From NCBI RefSeq assembly GCF_013201725.1, contig NZ_CP053835.1, positions 186,001 to 250,000 on the forward strand: a DNA stretch of 64,000 bases, in the 5' to 3' direction. The stretch comes from Arcobacter defluvii. Lineage in GTDB: Bacteria > Campylobacterota > Campylobacteria > Campylobacterales > Arcobacteraceae. This document shows, one piece after another, positions 55,014-63,108 of the stretch (position 1 is its first letter; each line of letters starts with the position of its first letter). The position numbers and the translations under genes are program-made. The notes under the pieces are model-generated. The model saw nothing but the letters and a program-made list of their open reading frames with translations, made no database searches and was not told the origin of the DNA.

Positions 55014-55529
55014 ATGATTTTAAATGTATCAAAAATAAAAACAGAAAGTTTATTGTTATTTTGTAAAGATTTAATTTTATCATATAAAGATAAGATTGAT
55101 ACTAATAATTATGGTATTGATAAAGAGATTATTGACAATTTTAATGATATTGGAAATGATATGTTAAAACAAATTTTGAACGTAACATTTCCTGAAAATT
55201 ATTATATACAAAATAGAAAACATTATAGAATTAAAGCTATTTTAGATGGATACAATTTTATAAATAAAGAAATATCAAAAAACTTGAAAGAAAATGAATC
55301 TTTTAATCCTTCAATGCTTTATTTTTCACTTCTTGCTCTTTGGTTTAAAGAATTAAATAAAGAATCTCGTTCTAAAGAATATATATATTTTATTTTATAT
55401 CCTTATTCACATATTTACGATGATTTATTAGTTAAAATGAAAAATAAAGAGTTTAAAAATTTAAATATAAAAATGATTGAATTAGCTGAAAAAATTATTT
55501 ATAAATTTGATAAATATGATTTAAAATAA
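55014..55529 (+). CDS. soluble helical protein of unknown function
   Basis: The protein has 171 residues from the ATG at 55014 (the frame also has a TTG at 54999). It is rich in Lys, Asn and Ile, with no signal peptide. The regularly spaced hydrophobic residues and segments such as SMLYFSLLALWFKELNKESR suggest a helical bundle. A TACAAT -10-like box sits only 6 bp before the ATG, so either the leader is almost absent or the true promoter is further up. No family is recognised. Confidence 0.6.
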   Translation: MILNVSKIKTESLLLFCKDLILSYKDKIDTNNYGIDKEIIDNFNDIGNDMLKQILNVTFPENYYIQNRKHYRIKAILDGYNFINKEISKNLKENESFNPSMLYFSLLALWFKELNKESRSKEYIYFILYPYSHIYDDLLVKMKNKEFKNLNIKMIELAEKIIYKFDKYDLK

Positions 55530-55551
55530 AAGAGGAAACCTCTTTTATTTT
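55523..55551. terminator. bidirectional terminator between convergent genes
   Basis: A perfect 13-bp stem (AAAATAAAAGAGG with its complement, loop AAA) overlaps the end of the 55014 gene and is followed by AT-rich sequence in both directions. Confidence 0.75.
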
Positions 55552-55557
55552 ATAAAA

Positions 55558-57144
55558 TTAGAATTTATATCTCATATAAGCTCTAACATCTTGTGCTTCA
55601 GATACTGCACTTCCTGCCGCTTCAGAAATAGCTACAGGTGTTCCATCAGCTCCAAAGAATGAGTTTGAACCTGTGTAGTCATAATCCATAAATACATAAC
55701 TAACACCAAAACTTAAAGCTTTAGTTAATTTTTGAGTTCTATAAACTTCCCAAGCTTGACCTCTTGTTGCAATTTTACTTCCAGCATATGTGTCTTCGCC
55801 ATAAGTCATTGATCTCCAGTATTTACTTCCTTTATTCCATTCAAATCCTATTTTTGCATTGTCTGGATCGATTGGACAAGGTGCATTTACTCCTAACCAA
55901 ACAGAATATCCATTTTCAGAATCAGTTGAACCTAACATTCCACCTGGAATATCATTTGGATTTGTTTTACTCATTGCAAATGAAGCAAAAGCAATAGTAT
56001 TATCTAAATAATCAGAAATACCATTTCCAATTCCTTCAGTTTTAAATAAAACCGTTGCTAAATCAATATCACCAACATCTTTAAATGAAGGTGTTGCCAT
56101 TTGTAAAGCATAAGCATTATTTACATCTGTTGGATTCATAGAATAATTATAGTAGGCTGTATTAAAATTATTTAATGATTGTCCATCAAATCCAATTAAA
56201 TTCCAAGCATGTGAATATTGCATATGAACAGAATATTGACCATCATCATATGGTACGGCAATAAATCCTAACATATCAACATCAACATTTTTATCATCAT
56301 CAGATGCATAAGCAGTACCTGACATATCAAATCTAGGTTTAGCATTAGTTAAACCTCTTCCTCCACAGATTTTAAACCAAGAACCTGTAAGTCCAGTTAA
56401 ACTTTGTGTATCAAATTTAAGTGAGAAACCATCAAATTCAACATCAACTGTATGTGATAGCGGAGAGTTTGGTTGTTGATCATTTCTAATATTGATTGGT
56501 AAACCATCTGTTGAAGGTCGTCTTCCAACTGATGCTGCCCATGGAATATCAGCTCCAAATAATTTTTCTTTTTGATATAACCAATAAGCTTCTTTTAATT
56601 TTATACTATTATCTGTTGCATTTTCATTTGTAACCCAGTCAAAGTTTGCATAACCTGGATTTGTATTTGATTGGCTATGATCAGCTGTATCTCCAAAAGC
56701 TTTGTTATAAGATAATTTACCATGGAATGATGAATTATCATCTGCCTTGTATCCCATACCTAACCATAATCTATTTGTTAGAAGTGCGTTATTTTTAGAT
56801 TTTGAACCATCAACATGTTTATATTGGATATTATCAACTTGTGTTCTAAAATCAACATCCCATTTTAAATTATCATTTCCACTTTGAATTTTTGCAGCTG
56901 TTGCAGTTTTTGAAACTGTATCAAGTTTTTTTTCAATTTTCTCAATTCTTTTTTCATCAACTATTGTAACTGCTGGTGTTTGAGTTTTTTGTTTAGCTTC
57001 TTGTTCAGCCATTTTTTTCTCTAATGCATCAAGTTTAGCTTTCAATGCTTGTATTTGATTGTACATTTCTTTATTTAAGTCATTTGCAAATGATGTTGTA
57101 GTTAAAGCAGCAACCACAGACATTGCAATTAAATTTTTTTTCAT
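55558..57144 (-). CDS. DUF3373-family outer-membrane protein
   Basis: The 528-residue protein has a signal peptide (about 1-21, ending TSFA) and a coiled-coil periplasmic region (about 25-80). A beta-barrel-like remainder follows, with alternating strands and a C-terminal aromatic strand ending in Phe (DVRAYMRYKF). This is the layout of the DUF3373 proteins abundant in the outer membrane of Arcobacter and Sulfurospirillum relatives. The coiled coil may bind peptidoglycan as in other Campylobacterota porin-like proteins. Transport role unknown. Confidence 0.85.
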   Translation of the reverse strand: MKKNLIAMSVVAALTTTSFANDLNKEMYNQIQALKAKLDALEKKMAEQEAKQKTQTPAVTIVDEKRIEKIEKKLDTVSKTATAAKIQSGNDNLKWDVDFRTQVDNIQYKHVDGSKSKNNALLTNRLWLGMGYKADDNSSFHGKLSYNKAFGDTADHSQSNTNPGYANFDWVTNENATDNSIKLKEAYWLYQKEKLFGADIPWAASVGRRPSTDGLPINIRNDQQPNSPLSHTVDVEFDGFSLKFDTQSLTGLTGSWFKICGGRGLTNAKPRFDMSGTAYASDDDKNVDVDMLGFIAVPYDDGQYSVHMQYSHAWNLIGFDGQSLNNFNTAYYNYSMNPTDVNNAYALQMATPSFKDVGDIDLATVLFKTEGIGNGISDYLDNTIAFASFAMSKTNPNDIPGGMLGSTDSENGYSVWLGVNAPCPIDPDNAKIGFEWNKGSKYWRSMTYGEDTYAGSKIATRGQAWEVYRTQKLTKALSFGVSYVFMDYDYTGSNSFFGADGTPVAISEAAGSAVSEAQDVRAYMRYKF

Positions 57145-57189
57145 ATGATTCCTTTTATATTTGACTTCTGAATTTTACGACAATGCATT

Positions 57190-57216
57190 AAAAAAGGGTA
57201 AGTTCACTCACCCTTT
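57190..57216 (-). terminator. rho-independent terminator after the cytochrome-like gene
   Basis: AAAGGGTGAGT pairs with ACTTACCCTTT (one G-T pair, 2-nt loop) and is followed by TTTTTT on the minus strand. The DUF3373 gene downstream must therefore have its own promoter. Confidence 0.8.
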
Positions 57217-57243
57217 AAAATAATTTCTTGAAAAAACATATTA

Positions 57244-57564
57244 TTAACAAGAAGGAACATTTCCTGAATCACTTGCAAATTCAACTGTAAAGTCAAAAAT
57301 ATGTTCCATTGCAGATTCTTTAACATCTCCTGCTTTTACATTTGGACAAATAGTAATAACTTCTTTTTCAAAGTTTCCAGATTCTTTGATTTGTTTCCAC
57401 TCTTCTTGTGTATGTTTTGCAGCAAATTTTGCTCCTGTCATTCCACAAGGTTCTTTTAGTAATTTACTAAAAAGTTTTTGTCCTTTAACTGCATCAGCTG
57501 ATAAAGATGTTGATGCAACACCAAGTGCTAATGTACCCGCAATAATTATATTTAATAATTTCAT
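57244..57564 (-). CDS. small periplasmic cytochrome-c-like protein lacking a CxxCH haem motif
   Basis: The 106-residue protein has a cleavable signal peptide (about 1-23, ending SLSA). The mature start DAVKGQKLFSKLLKEPCGMTGAKFA has the spacing of a class I cytochrome c, but only one cysteine and no CxxCH where haem would be attached. Three cysteines remain in the mature protein (near residues 40, 73 and 106). It may be a haem-free descendant of a cytochrome c. Found between RqcH and the DUF3373 gene. Confidence 0.7.
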   Translation of the reverse strand: MKLLNIIIAGTLALGVASTSLSADAVKGQKLFSKLLKEPCGMTGAKFAAKHTQEEWKQIKESGNFEKEVITICPNVKAGDVKESAMEHIFDFTVEFASDSGNVPSC

Positions 57565-57651
57565 ATTATACTCCCTAATGAAAAATTAGGTACAATTATA
57601 TCTAATGTATATAAAAATGCTCTTAGAAAATTAAATAAAAAGTGAACTAAA

Positions 57652-58980
57652 ATGAAATATTTTTTATTAAAGGAAATAGTACAATATTTATCTTTAAATG
57701 CCCAAAATATCAAGTCAATAAGGAGAATAGACAATAATTTAATTATAATTGAATTTAATAATAGAAATATAGTCTATTTTGATGTTTCTAAAGGAAATGC
57801 AAGAATATTTAAGCATAAAAAGATTTTATCTTCTAAAAAAGATTTTAATGCGCCATTTGATGTAAGTTTACAAAAAAGATTTAACAACTCGAAAATAGAG
57901 AATTTTGAGCTTTATAACGAAGATAAAATTATAAATATTAAAGTAAATTCTTCATCTTCTTATAAAAAATTAACAACAATATTACAATTAGAGTTTACAG
58001 GAAAACACACAAATATAATCATTTTAGATGAAAATAGAGTAGTAATTGAAGCCTTAAGACATATTGATGAATTCTCTTCAAGTAGAGTTGTTAAAGTGGG
58101 ACATAAGTTAGATGAAGTTCCAAAACAAAATTTTATTCCAAAGATGGAAGAGATTACTAATATTGAAGATTATTTGTATGAAATTTATGAAAAAAGTGAA
58201 CTTGAAAATTTAGAAAATATAAAAAAACAAAAAATTTCACAAATTGAAAAAAAAGTGACAAAACTAAAAAAGACTATTGAATCTTTACCAAAAAAAGAAG
58301 AACTAGAATTTGAATCAAATAGTTTATATGAAAAAGCAAACTTAATTTTGTCAAATTTACATAATATTAAACCTTATCAAAAAAGTTTTAAAGTTTATAA
58401 TTATGAAGGCGTTGAAATTGAAATTGATTTAGAAGGAAAAGCAAGTGCTTCAAAATATTCAAATGATTTATTTAAAAAAGCAAAAAGAGCGAAACAAAAA
58501 GCATCAAATATCTCTTTAGAAAAAGATAATTTAACTGAAAAGTTAGATTATTTATTAAGATTGATAAATAATCTTAAAAATGCAACTTCAATTGAAGAGT
58601 GTGAATTTTTATTGCCTAAAAAAGAAAGAAATCAAACTAAAACAAAAAAAGCACAATCTTTTGAAAGTTTCTTTTTTGAAGGTTATAAAATAATGTTGGG
58701 TTCTAGTGAAAGGGAAAATATTTATTTACTAGAAAATTCAAAAGCAAGTGATTTTTGGTTTCATTTAAAAGATAGACCATCTTGTCATGTAATTGTACAA
58801 AATACAAAAAAAGAAATTCCTCAAAGTGTGATAAACCAAGCAGCAACTTTATGCGTAAAATTTTCAGTTGATTATTCAGGAACTTATGAAGTAGATTTTA
58901 CACAAAGAAGAAATGTTAAAATTCAAGTAGGAGCAAATGTTTTATACAATCCTTATACAACAGCAGTTGTAAGAATTTAA
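57652..58980 (+). CDS. rqcH: NFACT-family protein RqcH (ribosome-associated quality control)
   Basis: The 442-residue protein is related to FbpA/RqcH/Rqc2. The NFACT-N domain (about 1-190) includes LQLEFTGKHTNIIILDENRVV. A charged coiled coil follows (about 190-310), then NFACT-R (about 330-440) with SDFWFHLKDRPSCHVIVQN, the DxxWFH-type signature. RqcH binds stalled 50S subunits and tRNA-Ala and adds alanine tails that mark proteins for degradation. The shorter length reflects compact linkers. It has no partner gene nearby. Confidence 0.85.
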   Translation: MKYFLLKEIVQYLSLNAQNIKSIRRIDNNLIIIEFNNRNIVYFDVSKGNARIFKHKKILSSKKDFNAPFDVSLQKRFNNSKIENFELYNEDKIINIKVNSSSSYKKLTTILQLEFTGKHTNIIILDENRVVIEALRHIDEFSSSRVVKVGHKLDEVPKQNFIPKMEEITNIEDYLYEIYEKSELENLENIKKQKISQIEKKVTKLKKTIESLPKKEELEFESNSLYEKANLILSNLHNIKPYQKSFKVYNYEGVEIEIDLEGKASASKYSNDLFKKAKRAKQKASNISLEKDNLTEKLDYLLRLINNLKNATSIEECEFLLPKKERNQTKTKKAQSFESFFFEGYKIMLGSSERENIYLLENSKASDFWFHLKDRPSCHVIVQNTKKEIPQSVINQAATLCVKFSVDYSGTYEVDFTQRRNVKIQVGANVLYNPYTTAVVRI

Positions 58981-59068
58981 AGAGAATTAAATATAACATT
59001 AAAAGAATGAAATTTTACAAAATATTTTAAGTTTAAAAAAAAGAGTCATATAAGAGATATTTTGATAA

Positions 59069-59074
59069 TATAAT
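59069..59074 (+). promoter_or_regulatory. -10 element of the traT-like gene
   Basis: TATAAT lies 27 bp before the ATG, with AAGGAGAAGG as a strong ribosome site between. Confidence 0.5.
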
Positions 59075-59100
59075 TTTGTTATTAATTATAAGGAGAAGGA

Positions 59101-59877
59101 ATGAATAAAATTAAAACATTGGGATTGAGTATTGCTGTATCTGCATTATTTTTTTCAGGTTGTGCTACAACGGAACTACAAACAAGTTCAAAAATGACAC
59201 AAAGTGTATTTATAAATCCTGTAGCAAAAAGTAAAAGATTAATTTTTGTTTCAAGTAAAAACACAAGTGGGCAAAAAATAAATCTTGAAAATAGTATTTT
59301 AACTGAGCTACAGGCAAAAGGATACACTATTGTAGAAGATCCAGAACAAGCAACTTATGTTTTAATGATGAATGTTTTATATTGTGATAAAAAACAAGAA
59401 AATAACGCAGCAGGTGGAGCAGTTGCAGCTGGTGCAGCTGGTGCTGGAATTTCTGCTTATAATAATGGTGGAGCAGGACAAGCAATTGGTGTTGGTTTAG
59501 GAGCTGCATTAGTTGGAGGTTTATTAGCAAAAGCTACAGAAGACACAATTTATCAAATGCAAGTTGATATTTTAATTAGAGAAAAAGCAAATGGAAAAGT
59601 TTATACTTCAAGTGCAACAGCAAATGGACAATCAAGTGTAAGTGATTCTGGTAAAGCTGGATTTATGAATACTTTCTCAGGAAATATTAAAAATACAGAT
59701 GCATCTGGTAAATTAAATTCAAATATGGCTAATGCTACAGCTCAACAATATGAGACAAATTATATAGAACATAAAACTATGTTATTTGCAGAAGCTACAA
59801 AAATGAATTTAACATTACAAGAAGCTACACCAATTTTAGAAAAACAAATAGCAAATCAAATTGCTGGATTATTCTAA
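59101..59877 (+). CDS. TraT-like outer-membrane lipoprotein
   Basis: The 258-residue protein has a lipobox FSGC (Cys21). The mature sequence matches TraT: KNTSGQKINLENSILTELQAKGYTIVEDPEQATYVL, then a long Gly/Ala-rich hydrophobic segment (about 103-140), then YQMQVDILIREKANGKV. On conjugative plasmids TraT mediates surface exclusion and serum resistance. Here it stands alone among chromosomal genes without any transfer genes, so its role is probably different. A strong terminator follows. Confidence 0.87.
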   Translation: MNKIKTLGLSIAVSALFFSGCATTELQTSSKMTQSVFINPVAKSKRLIFVSSKNTSGQKINLENSILTELQAKGYTIVEDPEQATYVLMMNVLYCDKKQENNAAGGAVAAGAAGAGISAYNNGGAGQAIGVGLGAALVGGLLAKATEDTIYQMQVDILIREKANGKVYTSSATANGQSSVSDSGKAGFMNTFSGNIKNTDASGKLNSNMANATAQQYETNYIEHKTMLFAEATKMNLTLQEATPILEKQIANQIAGLF

Positions 59878-59891
59878 TATCTTTTTAATTT

Positions 59892-59920
59892 AACATCCTA
59901 TTTTTTAATAGGATGTTTCT
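59892..59920 (+). terminator. rho-independent terminator of the traT-like gene
   Basis: AACATCCTATT and AATAGGATGTT form a perfect 11-bp stem with loop TTTT, followed by TCTTATTT. Confidence 0.8.
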
Positions 59921-59979
59921 TATTTAAACTAACATTAATTAAAACAAACAAAACAAAGTAACCAAAAGCCAAAATTTAG

Positions 59980-59985
59980 TATAAT
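59980..59985 (+). promoter_or_regulatory. -10 element of the cdsA promoter
   Basis: AGTATAAT lies 30 bp before the cdsA ATG, with TTAAGG as ribosome site. Confidence 0.5.
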
Positions 59986-60014
59986 TAAAAACTTTTAACT
60001 TTAAGGTTTGATAA

Positions 60015-60773
60015 ATGTCTGAGATAATAAACGAGAGTTCAACTCGTATAAAAACAGGAATTGTTTTAATTTTAGCTATGTTAATACTTGGCTATATTGA
60101 TTCATATTTTTTATTTTGGTTAGTATTTGGAATTATGTTAATGATTTCAATTTCTGAATCAAAAAAATTATATAGTTTAAAAAGTGATAGTATTTACGTT
60201 TACACTGCTTTATTGTGGTTTGCAGCATTTTTTTATCCAATGCCTATTGATTTGATTTTTATTGTAGCAATTGGTTATGCTTCACAATTAGCTTATAAAA
60301 GAACATTGAATCAAAAACTGTTTTTGCCTCTTTTGTATCCCACAGCATCATTTTTATTTTTATTGACGCTTTATAGTGAGTATGGAGTAATGACTCTTTT
60401 ATGGTTATTGGTAATTGTTGCAAGTACTGATATTGGAGCTTATTTTGTTGGTAGAACATTTGGAAAAACAAAATTTTGTGAAACAAGTCCAAATAAAACA
60501 GTTGAAGGTGTAATTGGCGGAATTGCATTTGCTGTTGTTTTAGGAACATTATCTTCTATTAATGAAATAAGTATCATTGGCGCAATAATTGTTTCAGCTA
60601 TTGTATCTTTTGCTTCAGTATTTGGTGATTTATTTGAAAGTTACTTAAAAAGAGAAGCAGGATTAAAAGATAGTGGTTCTATTTTACCAGGTCATGGTGG
60701 AATTTTAGATAGAACAGATGGCTATTTATTTGGTGCAATTGCGATGCTTGTAATTTTAAGGATAATCATTTGA
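60015..60773 (+). CDS. cdsA: phosphatidate cytidylyltransferase
   Basis: CdsA makes CDP-diacylglycerol, the precursor of all phospholipids. The 252-residue inner-membrane protein has about seven helices and the C-terminal signature KRE...LKDSGSILPGHGGILDRTDG. The metal-binding D-x-G-A-Y (STDIGAYFVGRTFG) precedes it. The stop overlaps the dxr start by 4 bp (TTGA), so they are translated together. Confidence 0.96.
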   Translation: MSEIINESSTRIKTGIVLILAMLILGYIDSYFLFWLVFGIMLMISISESKKLYSLKSDSIYVYTALLWFAAFFYPMPIDLIFIVAIGYASQLAYKRTLNQKLFLPLLYPTASFLFLLTLYSEYGVMTLLWLLVIVASTDIGAYFVGRTFGKTKFCETSPNKTVEGVIGGIAFAVVLGTLSSINEISIIGAIIVSAIVSFASVFGDLFESYLKREAGLKDSGSILPGHGGILDRTDGYLFGAIAMLVILRIII

Positions 60774-61837
60774 TACTTCTTGGAAGTACAGGTTCAATAG
60801 GCGTAAATACTTTAAATATTGCACGAAAATTTGATTTGAATGTTGAAGTTTTAGTTGCAGGAAGAAATATAAAACTGCTAAATGAACAAATAAGAGAGTT
60901 TAAACCTAAAAAAGTTGTTATTGATAGAAAAGAAGATATATCTTTAGTTTGTCATGATAATGTTTCTTTTGGAGAAACTGCTATTTTAGAAGCAATTGAA
61001 AATAGTAGTTCTAAAACAGTTGTAAATGCACTGGTTGGATTTTTAGGATTAAAACCAACATTAAAAGCTATAGAATGTGGTAAAAAAATTGCTTTAGCAA
61101 ATAAAGAATCACTTGTTGTTGCTGGAAAATTTATAGACCAAAAAAATTTAAGTCCAATAGATAGTGAACATTTTGGGCTTTGGTATTTACTTCAAGATAA
61201 AAAAATTGATTCGATGATGATAACTGCAAGTGGTGGATCTTTTAGGGATTATCCACTTGATAAGCTTTCAAATGTTTCAATTAAAGAAGCTCTTGCCCAT
61301 CCTAATTGGTCAATGGGAAATAAAATTACAATTGATAGTGCAACTATGACAAATAAAATGTTTGAATTAATGGAAGCTGCTTGGCTTTTTGACATTAGAA
61401 AACTAGATGCAATAATAGAAACAAAATCACTCATTCATGCTTTTATAAATTTTGTTGATGGAAGTACAACTGCACATATTGCTAATACTTCAATGCAACT
61501 TCCAATAGCTTATGCAATACTTGGTCGTTGTGATGAACAGATATTAAAACCTGTAAATTTAATTGATATTGGAAATCTTGAGTTTAAAAAAATAGAAGTT
61601 TCAAGATATCCAATTTGGGAAATAAAAGATGAAATATTAAATAATCTTGATTTGGGTGTAGTTTTAAATGCTGCTAACGAAGTTGCAGTATCAAAATTTT
61701 TAAATTCTCAAATAGGATTTTTAGATATTTCAAAAATTACAATGAATGCAATAAAAAAATTTAATAACGTTAATCCAACTTCAATAGATGAAATTTTTCA
61801 AATAGATAAAGAAGTGAGAAAATATTGTGAATTATGA
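60770..61837 (+). CDS. dxr: 1-deoxy-D-xylulose 5-phosphate reductoisomerase
   Basis: Dxr is the committing enzyme of the MEP isoprenoid pathway. The 355-residue protein has an NADPH-binding start ILLGSTGSIGVNTLNIA, then ALANKESLVVAG, the acidic metal-site segment PIDSEHFGLW, TASGGSFRDYP, and HPNWSMGNKITIDSATMTNK. It starts with TTG overlapping cdsA. The cdsA-dxr pair is a common arrangement in bacteria. Confidence 0.97.
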   Translation: MILLGSTGSIGVNTLNIARKFDLNVEVLVAGRNIKLLNEQIREFKPKKVVIDRKEDISLVCHDNVSFGETAILEAIENSSSKTVVNALVGFLGLKPTLKAIECGKKIALANKESLVVAGKFIDQKNLSPIDSEHFGLWYLLQDKKIDSMMITASGGSFRDYPLDKLSNVSIKEALAHPNWSMGNKITIDSATMTNKMFELMEAAWLFDIRKLDAIIETKSLIHAFINFVDGSTTAHIANTSMQLPIAYAILGRCDEQILKPVNLIDIGNLEFKKIEVSRYPIWEIKDEILNNLDLGVVLNAANEVAVSKFLNSQIGFLDISKITMNAIKKFNNVNPTSIDEIFQIDKEVRKYCEL

Positions 61838-62108
61838 TTTGATTATACCTTTTGCTATTTTGCTTATTTTAGTTATTTATTTGATTTATACAAGAAATAA
61901 TTTTGAAAAGAATATTACAAATTTATATGAGAAAAAATTTGAAGAGTGGAAAAAACATAGTACAATAGAAGATAATAAAACTTCACAAAAAGAATTAGTT
62001 GGTTTTGTTTTCAAAAAAGACTATAAAATAACAATTGAGTTTTTAGATGAAAATGTGGAGTCACAATTAAATAGAGGAAAATTTGAGATAACTAAATATA
62101 AAGGATAG
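61827..62108 (+). CDS. small single-helix membrane protein of unknown function
   Basis: The 93-residue protein has an N-terminal membrane helix (about 5-22, IPFAILLILVIYLIYT) and a charged cytoplasmic or periplasmic tail with a central FKKDYKITIEFLDENV strand pattern. It starts with GTG at 61827, inside the last 11 bp of dxr, so it is probably part of that operon. No family is recognised. Confidence 0.65.
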   Translation: MNYDLIIPFAILLILVIYLIYTRNNFEKNITNLYEKKFEEWKKHSTIEDNKTSQKELVGFVFKKDYKITIEFLDENVESQLNRGKFEITKYKG

Positions 62109-62111
62109 ATA

Positions 62112-62537
62112 ATGAAATATCTATTTGTAATTTTGATAATTTTTTCATTTTTAGATGCAAAAATTAATAGAGATAGTCAAAAAGAAGTGGTTATTGATGA
62201 TGTTGCAAAACTTATGTGGCTTGATAATATTTCAGTTATTAAAACTTTAAAAAATCATGAAAATGCAGCAAAATATTGTAAAGAAATAACACATTTAGGA
62301 TTTAATAATTGGCGATTGCCAAAAGTTGAAGAGTATGAGTTAATAGTTGATAAAACTAATACAAAGACATATATAAATAGAGCATTTAAATATAATGTTC
62401 CTGACGGTTATTGGGCAGCAAAAGCTCATTGGAGAACACTTTGGTATTATGCTGATTATATGCATTTTATAAGTGGGACACCGTATTATGATAATCGTAT
62501 TAAGAAAAAATATGTTAGATGTGTAAGAGATTATTAA
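62112..62537 (+). CDS. exported DUF1566-domain protein
   Basis: The 141-residue protein has a short signal peptide (about 1-17) and one DUF1566 (Lcl C-terminal type) domain. The family wording is VIDDVAKLMWLDN, the helix AAKYCKEITHLGFNNWRLPKVEEYELI, YWAAKAHWRTLWYYADY and the last-strand VRCVRDY. Such domains occur in secreted or surface proteins; binding partners are unknown. It is 3 bp after the previous gene. Confidence 0.8.
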   Translation: MKYLFVILIIFSFLDAKINRDSQKEVVIDDVAKLMWLDNISVIKTLKNHENAAKYCKEITHLGFNNWRLPKVEEYELIVDKTNTKTYINRAFKYNVPDGYWAAKAHWRTLWYYADYMHFISGTPYYDNRIKKKYVRCVRDY

Positions 62538-62547
62538 AGGATAGAAT

Positions 62548-63108
62548 TTGAGTAAAAGAGTATTAATACTTCATGGACTTGGAGGAAGTGATTATCCTCA
62601 TTGGCAATCACAACTTGCAATGGATTTAATTAAAGAAAATTATGTAGTTTCATTTCCTATATTTCCAAGTAGAAATAACCCAAAGTTAGAAGAATGGAAA
62701 GAGTTCTTAAAAAATGAAATAAAACATTTTAAACCTGATATTGTAGTTTGTCACTCTTTGGCAAATATATTATGGTTTCATACATGTGATGAGTTTGATA
62801 TAAAACTTGATAAATTGATGCTTGTTGCACCTGTTCGAAATGAAGTTTTAGAAGATGCAAAAACATTTTTTCCATATCCAATAGTAAAAGATTTAAAAGC
62901 TTGTGAAATTATAATGGCATCATCAACAAATGATCCTTATATGAGTTTAGAAGAAGCAATTGAACTTCAATCAAAACTAAATATCGGTATGAAGATTATG
63001 GAAAATGCAGGACATATAAATGCTGCTTCTGGATTTGGTAAACTTGATTGTGCACTTGATTGGATAAAACGAGTTGATGAATGTGAAATTAATAAAGAGC
63101 AAAAATGA
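62548..63108 (+). CDS. RBBP9/YdeN-family alpha/beta hydrolase
   Basis: The 186-residue serine hydrolase opens with [17 protein letters not shown] (the HG-GG-WQ pattern of the YdeN family). The catalytic serine is in [10 protein letters not shown], the aspartate in SSTNDPYMS and the histidine in [12 protein letters not shown]. The substrate is unknown. It starts with TTG at 62548 after AAAGGATAGAA. It overlaps tsaD by 4 bp. Confidence 0.88.
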   Translation: MSKRVLILHGLGGSDYPHWQSQLAMDLIKENYVVSFPIFPSRNNPKLEEWKEFLKNEIKHFKPDIVVCHSLANILWFHTCDEFDIKLDKLMLVAPVRNEVLEDAKTFFPYPIVKDLKACEIIMASSTNDPYMSLEEAIELQSKLNIGMKIMENAGHINAASGFGKLDCALDWIKRVDECEINKEQK

